Source: Faecalibacterium prausnitzii
Lineage (GTDB): Bacteria; Bacillota; Clostridia; Oscillospirales; Ruminococcaceae
Assembly: GCF_003287405.1 (NCBI RefSeq)
Contig: NZ_PRLD01000007.1
Coordinates: forward strand, 102,304-166,303
Direction of reading: 5' to 3'
Length of the DNA: 64,000 nt
The notes beneath the pieces are model-generated. The model was not told the origin of the DNA. It saw only the letters and a program-made list of their open reading frames with translations, and ran no database searches. Positions 60,181 to 64,000 of this stretch are shown here, one piece after another. Every line of letters starts with the position of its first letter. Position 1 is the stretch's first letter. The position numbers and the translations under genes are program-made.

Positions 60181-60209
60181 ATTATACAACTTTGCACCGT
60201 GGTTGTACA
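60181..60209 (-). promoter_or_regulatory. Promoter of the Asp23-FakA operon
   Basis: On the minus strand TGTACA, 17-base spacer, TATAAT. Confidence 0.7.
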
Positions 60210-60591
60210 GTTCAAATTGTTGGATTTACTGCTTTTTGCGCTTCTTTTGCATCATTTTTGTAAAGAAAAAAGGGAGAACTGCCCTCGACAGCCCTCGCGC
60301 TGCTTTGCGCAGCGGACGTGGTATGCTGAAGGCAGGCTGTGCAGAACCCACCAGGACGGAAAGTATGACAAATAAAGAAAAACAATCTGTGAATAAATTA
60401 TAAAAGCTTCCTTGCCTGGCTTTCTTTGTCTATGAAAAAGTGCTAAAATAGAAACAAAGAAGAAAAGGGGCTGCCAGCCCCCTTTTCCCATGATACTTCC
60501 CGGAATACGCCGGACGCACGGCACATTACATAGCGCAGGCTGACCGTTCCAACAGGTATTGCCTGCAAAAAATGCGATAGGAGTTGTTGGC
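60210..60591. other. Divergent intergenic region before the CBS gene
   Basis: No gene was found. It has a CGCTGC/GCAGCG hairpin (about 60298-60314), an extended -10 box TGGTATGCT (about 60320), a possible weak + promoter TAAAAT near 60443, and a hairpin AAAAGGGGCT/AGCCCCCTTTT (60463-60486) about 100 bases before the CBS start that could attenuate it. Confidence 0.45.
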
Positions 60592-61047
60592 ATGAACATT
60601 CTCTTTTTTCTTTCCCCAAAGCAGGATCTGATGTACGTTTACGATGACTTTACCCTCCGGCAGACGTTGGAAAAGTGGGAAAACAACCGCTACGCCTCCA
60701 TTCCGGTGCTGAACCGCAAGGGCGAATATGTGGGCACGCTGACCGAAGGCGATATCCTGTGGGGACTGAAAAAATACCATGGTCTGGATCTGGAAGCCGC
60801 CGAGGACATCCCCATCTCAGAGTTTGCGCATAAGCGGGACTACAAGGCCGTCACGGTGACCACCAGCATGGATGAGCTGGTGGAAGCCGCCATGAACCAG
60901 AACTTTGTCCCGGTGGTGGATGACCGGGGCAGCTTTATCGGTATCGTGCGGCGGCAGGCCATCATCCGCTACTGCTACGATAAATCCCGCAAGATCGAAA
61001 TGACCCGTACCGGCCGCCCCGTAAAGGAACTGGCTGGCGTACATTAA
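60592..61047 (+). CDS. CBS-domain pair protein
   Basis: A 151-aa protein made of two CBS motifs (about residues 8-60 and 75-135): NNRYASIPVLNRKGEYVGTL and NFVPVVDDRGSFIGIVRRQA. CBS pairs bind adenosyl nucleotides and act as energy or ion sensors. With no attached catalytic domain its partner is unknown. ATG 60592 has ATAGGAG eight bases upstream. It is divergent from the Asp23 operon and convergent with the Nfn genes. Confidence 0.88.
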   Translation: MNILFFLSPKQDLMYVYDDFTLRQTLEKWENNRYASIPVLNRKGEYVGTLTEGDILWGLKKYHGLDLEAAEDIPISEFAHKRDYKAVTVTTSMDELVEAAMNQNFVPVVDDRGSFIGIVRRQAIIRYCYDKSRKIEMTRTGRPVKELAGVH

Positions 61048-61074
61048 AACAGATGCCGTTTTCGGCAGTGTCCA

Positions 61075-61130
61075 TCCCGTGAAAATGTAGGCCCGGAAAG
61101 TCCGCAGACTTTCCGGGCCTACTCTGTTCA
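61075..61130 (-). repeat. Dispersed structured intergenic repeat, copy E (hairpin part)
   Basis: On the minus strand TAGGCCCGGAAAGTC/GACTTTCCGGGCCTA (61088-61121) with apex AGTCTGCGGACT, then CATTTTCACGGGA. That tail matches copies B and D. The ATGCCC box is absent. It lies between convergent genes. Confidence 0.65.
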
Positions 61131-61147
61131 TAACAAGATCTGCGCTG

Positions 61148-61185
61148 AAAAAGGGCGCTGCACAGTAAATGTGCAGCGCCCTTAT
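61148..61185 (-). terminator. Terminator of the Nfn operon
   Basis: AAGGGCGCTGCACA pairs with TGTGCAGCGCCCTT, and the minus strand continues into TTTTT. It resembles the polC and lipoprotein terminators. Confidence 0.88.
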
Positions 61186-61194
61186 TGCTATTTG

Positions 61195-62589
61195 TTACTT
61201 GTTGCGGATGTACTCGTCCATGGCCTTTGCAGCTGCCTTACCGGCACCCATGGCCTTGATGACGGTAGCAGCACCGGTCACGGCGTCGCCGCCGGCGTAC
61301 ACGCCGTCACGGCTGGTCTTGCCCTCGTCGCCCTCGGTCACGATGCAGCCATGCTTGTTGGTCTCCAGACCCGGGGTGGTGGAACGGATCAGCGGGTTGG
61401 GGCTGGTGCCCAGACTCATGATCACAGTATCCACGGCCAGCTCAAACTCGCTGCCCTGCTTTTCAATGGGACGGCGGCGGCCGGAAGCATCCGGCTCACC
61501 CAGCTCCATCTCAATGCAGGTCATGGAGTGCACAAAGCCGTCCTCGTCCGGGTGGATGGCAACGGGGTTGCACAGGGTCTTGAAGATGATGCCCTCTTCC
61601 TCAGCGTGCTCCACCTCTTCCTTACGGGCGGGCAGCTCAGCCATGCCGCGGCGGTATACGATATACACGCTCTCGGCACCCAGACGCAGGGCGCTGCGGG
61701 CAGCGTCCATAGCCACGTTGCCGCCGCCCACAACGGCAACCTTCTTGCCGGTACGGATGGGGGTCTTGCTGGTGGGCAGGTAAGCCTTCATCAGGTTGGA
61801 ACGGGTCAGGAACTCGTTGGCAGAGTATACGCCCTTCAGGCTCTCGCCGGGGATGTTCATAAAGCGGGGCAGACCGGCACCGGAGCCTACGAACACGGCC
61901 TCGTAGCCGTACTCGCCCATCAGCTCGTCAATGGTCAGCACCTTGCCGATGACCATGTTGCACTCAAAATCCACGCCCATCTTCTTCAGGCCGTCGATCT
62001 CCTGCTGGACGATGGCCTTGGGCAGACGGAACTCGGGAATGCCGTACATCAGCACACCGCCTGCAACGTGCAGAGCTTCGTAAACAGTCACCTTATAGCC
62101 CAGCTTAGCCAGATCGCCGGCGGCGGTCAGACCGGCAGGGCCTGCGCCGATGATGGCCACCTTATGGCCGTTCCATTCGGGTACGATGGGTGCGGTGTGC
62201 ACGTTCTCGCGGTGCCAGTCGGCTACAAAGCGCTCCAGACGGCCGATAGCCACCGGCTCGTTCTTGATGCCGCGGGTGCACTTGCCCTCGCACTGGCTCT
62301 CCTGCGGGCAGACACGGCCGCAGACGGCAGGAAGGGAAGAGGAGCGGTTGATCACCTGATAGGCGGCTTCAAAGTCGCCCTCTGCAACGTGAGCGATAAA
62401 CTCCGGGATGTCGATACCCACGGGGCAGCCGGACTGGCAGGGCTTGTTCTTGCAGCCGATGCAGCGCTTGGCTTCGTTCACAGCCATCTCGGCGGTGTAG
62501 CCCAGAGCCACTTCCTTAAAGTTCTTGTTGCGGACGTTGGGGTCCTGCGTGGGCATGGGGCACTTTTTGGGGTCCATATTGAAAGCCAT
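61195..62589 (-). CDS. NADPH-dependent glutamate synthase small-chain-like flavoprotein (NfnB type)
   Basis: A 464-aa protein with N-terminal Fe-S cysteines (CIGCKNKPCQSGCPVGID and CGRVCPQESQCEGKC), FAD site VAIIGAGPAGLTAAGDLAKL, and NADPH site VAVVGGGNVAMDAARSALRL. The family name is glutamate synthase beta/GltA. Paired with the FAD/NAD protein encoded directly upstream, it forms an Nfn-type (ferredoxin-NADP reductase) transhydrogenase, fitting a strict anaerobe. Start at CAT 62587-62589, giving MAFNMDPKK. No large GltB subunit is next to it. Confidence 0.92.
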   Translation of the reverse strand: MAFNMDPKKCPMPTQDPNVRNKNFKEVALGYTAEMAVNEAKRCIGCKNKPCQSGCPVGIDIPEFIAHVAEGDFEAAYQVINRSSSLPAVCGRVCPQESQCEGKCTRGIKNEPVAIGRLERFVADWHRENVHTAPIVPEWNGHKVAIIGAGPAGLTAAGDLAKLGYKVTVYEALHVAGGVLMYGIPEFRLPKAIVQQEIDGLKKMGVDFECNMVIGKVLTIDELMGEYGYEAVFVGSGAGLPRFMNIPGESLKGVYSANEFLTRSNLMKAYLPTSKTPIRTGKKVAVVGGGNVAMDAARSALRLGAESVYIVYRRGMAELPARKEEVEHAEEEGIIFKTLCNPVAIHPDEDGFVHSMTCIEMELGEPDASGRRRPIEKQGSEFELAVDTVIMSLGTSPNPLIRSTTPGLETNKHGCIVTEGDEGKTSRDGVYAGGDAVTGAATVIKAMGAGKAAAKAMDEYIRNK

Positions 62590-62590
62590 T

Positions 62591-63436
62591 TTACATTCCC
62601 TCCTGAGTCTTGAACAGGTTGCAGGCTGCCTCACGGGCGTGTGCCTCAAACGGGCGGTACATGGTGCCGCGTGCCATTGCCTCGTCAAAATCCACCAGAT
62701 CGCCGTCAAAGTCGGGGCCATCCACGCAGGCAAACTTGGTCTGACCGCCCACGGTCAGGCGGCAGCCGCCGCACATACCGGTGCCGTCGATCATGATGGG
62801 GTTCATGGAAACGATGCTCTTCAGGCCGTGCTTCTGGCAGGTCTTGACCACAAACTTCATCATGATCAGCGGGCCGATGGTGATGACCAGATCGTACTGG
62901 TTGCCGGCAGCTACCAGCTCGTCCAGCGCAGCGGTGACCACACCCTTTGTGCCGTAGCTGCCGTCGTCGGTCATGATGCGCAGCTCGTCGCTGCAGGCGT
63001 TGAACTCGTCCTCAAGGATCAGCAGATCCTTATTGCGGAAGCCGATCACGCTGTGCACCACACAGCCCTGATCGTGCAGTTCCTTGGCAATGGGCAGTGC
63101 AATGGCGCAGCCCACGCCGCCGCCCACAACGCACACCTTCTTCAGACCCTCGGTCTCGGTGGCGCGGCCCAGCGGGCCGACAAAATCGTGGACACAATCG
63201 CCTGCGTTCAGGCTGTTCAGCTCCATGGTGGTACCGCCCACGATCTGGAAGATGATATCTACAGTGCCCTTTTCGCGGTCGTAACCGGCCACAGTCAGGG
63301 GGATGCGCTCGCTGTCCTCAAACGGACGTACAATGATGAACTGACCCGGCTTTGCCTTTTTGGCGATCAGCGGGGCTTCGATGACCATCTTTGTCACGGT
63401 GGGGTTCAGCGCGACCTTTTCAGTGATCTTATACAT
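62591..63436 (-). CDS. Sulfide/dihydroorotate dehydrogenase-like FAD/NAD-binding protein (NfnA type)
   Basis: A 281-aa ferredoxin-NADP reductase fold protein. The FAD-binding part has KKAKPGQFIIVRPF and ERIPLTVAGY, the NAD part VCVVGGGVGCAIALPIAKEL. A C-terminal [2Fe-2S] site shows in MCGGCRLTVGGQTKFACVDG. With NfnB it would couple NADH, NADPH and ferredoxin pools by electron bifurcation. One base separates the two genes. Promoter at 63535-63563 on the minus strand. Confidence 0.92.
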   Translation of the reverse strand: MYKITEKVALNPTVTKMVIEAPLIAKKAKPGQFIIVRPFEDSERIPLTVAGYDREKGTVDIIFQIVGGTTMELNSLNAGDCVHDFVGPLGRATETEGLKKVCVVGGGVGCAIALPIAKELHDQGCVVHSVIGFRNKDLLILEDEFNACSDELRIMTDDGSYGTKGVVTAALDELVAAGNQYDLVITIGPLIMMKFVVKTCQKHGLKSIVSMNPIMIDGTGMCGGCRLTVGGQTKFACVDGPDFDGDLVDFDEAMARGTMYRPFEAHAREAACNLFKTQEGM

Positions 63437-63534
63437 TGCGTTAGCTCCTTTTTGCTGGCAATTCCTTTTTCTTTTCTATAAATGGAAGCTGCACCCGCGC
63501 GGGTGCATTTTCCGTTTGACAAAGCGTCCTCTTT

Positions 63535-63563
63535 ATTATAATAGTTTGTAAAATAGAAAGCAA
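63535..63563 (-). promoter_or_regulatory. Promoter and leader of the Nfn operon
   Basis: On the minus strand TTGCTT, 17-base spacer, TATAAT. The leader of about 90 bases contains the perfect palindrome TGCACCCGCGCGGGTGCA (63490-63507), a possible operator or hairpin. The rest of 63564-63692 holds no gene. Confidence 0.7.
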
Positions 63564-63692
63564 CTGTATTTTATTCGTGCACACAGCCGTGCGAAACAGG
63601 GTGAAAAGGGCGGAGTCCTCGCCGCACGCAAGATAAAAAAGAACGTATCAGAGCAAAAAGACATTCTTTTTTGAAAAAATGTAAATTTGTGG

Positions 63693-63721
63693 TTGACAAC
63701 TGCCGGAGTGTGCGGTATAAT
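63693..63721 (+). promoter_or_regulatory. Consensus promoter of the tRNA array
   Basis: Perfect TTGACA (63693-63698), 17-base spacer, perfect TATAAT (63716-63721), as expected for stable RNA genes. Confidence 0.95.
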
Positions 63722-63766
63722 AACCAACGTCGCCGGACGAAAGCCCGGTACAAACAAATGGAATGT

Positions 63767-63842
63767 GCGGCCGTAGCTCATCTGGTAGAGCGCCACCTTG
63801 CCAAGGTGGAGGTAGCGAGTTCGAGCCTCGTCGGCCGCTCCA
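63767..63842 (+). tRNA. tRNA-Gly(GCC)
   Basis: Acceptor GCGGCCG pairs with CGGCCGC, anticodon loop TTGCCAA gives GCC, T loop TTCGAGC, and CCA is encoded (63840-63842). First of three tRNAs. Confidence 0.97.
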
Positions 63843-63847
63843 TATGT

Positions 63848-63923
63848 GGAAGTTTAGCTCAGCTGGGAGAGCATCTGCCTTACAAGCAGAGGGTCAGCGG
63901 TTCGAGCCCGTTAACTTCCACCA
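63848..63923 (+). tRNA. tRNA-Val(TAC)
   Basis: Acceptor GGAAGTT pairs with AACTTCC, anticodon loop CTTACAA gives TAC, T loop TTCGAGC, and CCA is encoded (63921-63923). Confidence 0.96.
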
Positions 63924-63926
63924 TAT

Positions 63927-64000
63927 GGCCCGGTAGCTCAGTTGGTTAGAGCACCAGCCTGTCACGCTGGGGGTCGTCGGTTCGAGCCCGATCCGGGTCG
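63927..64000 (+). tRNA. tRNA-Asp(GTC), CCA end beyond the window
   Basis: Acceptor GGCCCGG pairs with CCGGGTC (one G-U), anticodon loop CTGTCAC gives GTC, T loop TTCGAGC, discriminator G at 64000. Any encoded CCA lies past the window edge. Confidence 0.96.

Overview
The window looks like the chromosome of a gut Clostridia bacterium of the Faecalibacterium / Ruminococcaceae type. This is inferred from a GC-rich Firmicutes core (PolC-type polymerase III, Spo0A and SpoIVB, CIRCE-controlled groESL, the pyrH-frr-uppS-cdsA-dxr-rseP-ispG-polC run) and from two HDV-like ribozymes of the kind known from F. prausnitzii. No transposase, integrase or CRISPR array was seen.

Region 1 (1-15.97 kb) is a visibly AT-rich exopolysaccharide/capsule cluster, all on the + strand. 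It holds the tail of an initiating phosphoglycosyl transferase, a decayed glycosyltransferase, six intact glycosyltransferases (one DUF1972/rhamnosyl type, two GT4, three GT2), a DUF1919 protein, a CysE-like acetyltransferase, two polymerase-type membrane proteins (EpsG and an O-antigen ligase/polymerase), a pyruvyl transferase, a Wzx flippase, an FrhB-like iron-sulfur protein and a nucleotidyltransferase. Four genes contain in-frame poly-G runs of 7, 9, 9 and 10 bases. These look like slippage (phase-variation) sites, and all four are in the ON state here.

Region 2 (15.97-19.3 kb) is a small accessory segment with two tandem cassettes, each made of a short hairpin, an HDV-like self-cleaving ribozyme, an RBS and an ORF. 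The first ORF is an unknown two-TM protein and the second is an AbiH-family abortive-infection protein. A coiled-coil small protein follows. Then a strong promoter drives a short transcript containing a degenerate tRNA-Leu(UAA), which ends at a strong terminator exactly where the sequence switches to GC-rich core.

Region 3 (19.3-45.8 kb) is core: an acyltransferase, groESL, a PBP, secG-rnr, rpmE, a Gld-type ABC exporter operon, a potABCD polyamine importer with a structured leader and a C-terminally anchored PotD, an acyl-ACP thioesterase, a split chromate transporter, a LOG protein, a repeat-only lipoprotein, a HIRAN protein, a ZIP transporter, a MATE pump, an orphan sugar transferase, and spoIVB-spo0A.

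Region 4 (45.9-64 kb) has alkD-like DNA repair, the UMP kinase / ribosome recycling / isoprenoid / phospholipid / PolC run, the Asp23-FakA pair, a CBS protein, an NfnAB-type transhydrogenase and a tRNA Gly-Val-Asp array cut by the window end. A dispersed structured repeat with a conserved CTGCGG-like hairpin apex but different stem sequences sits at four of the five convergent gene junctions, with a fifth copy elsewhere.
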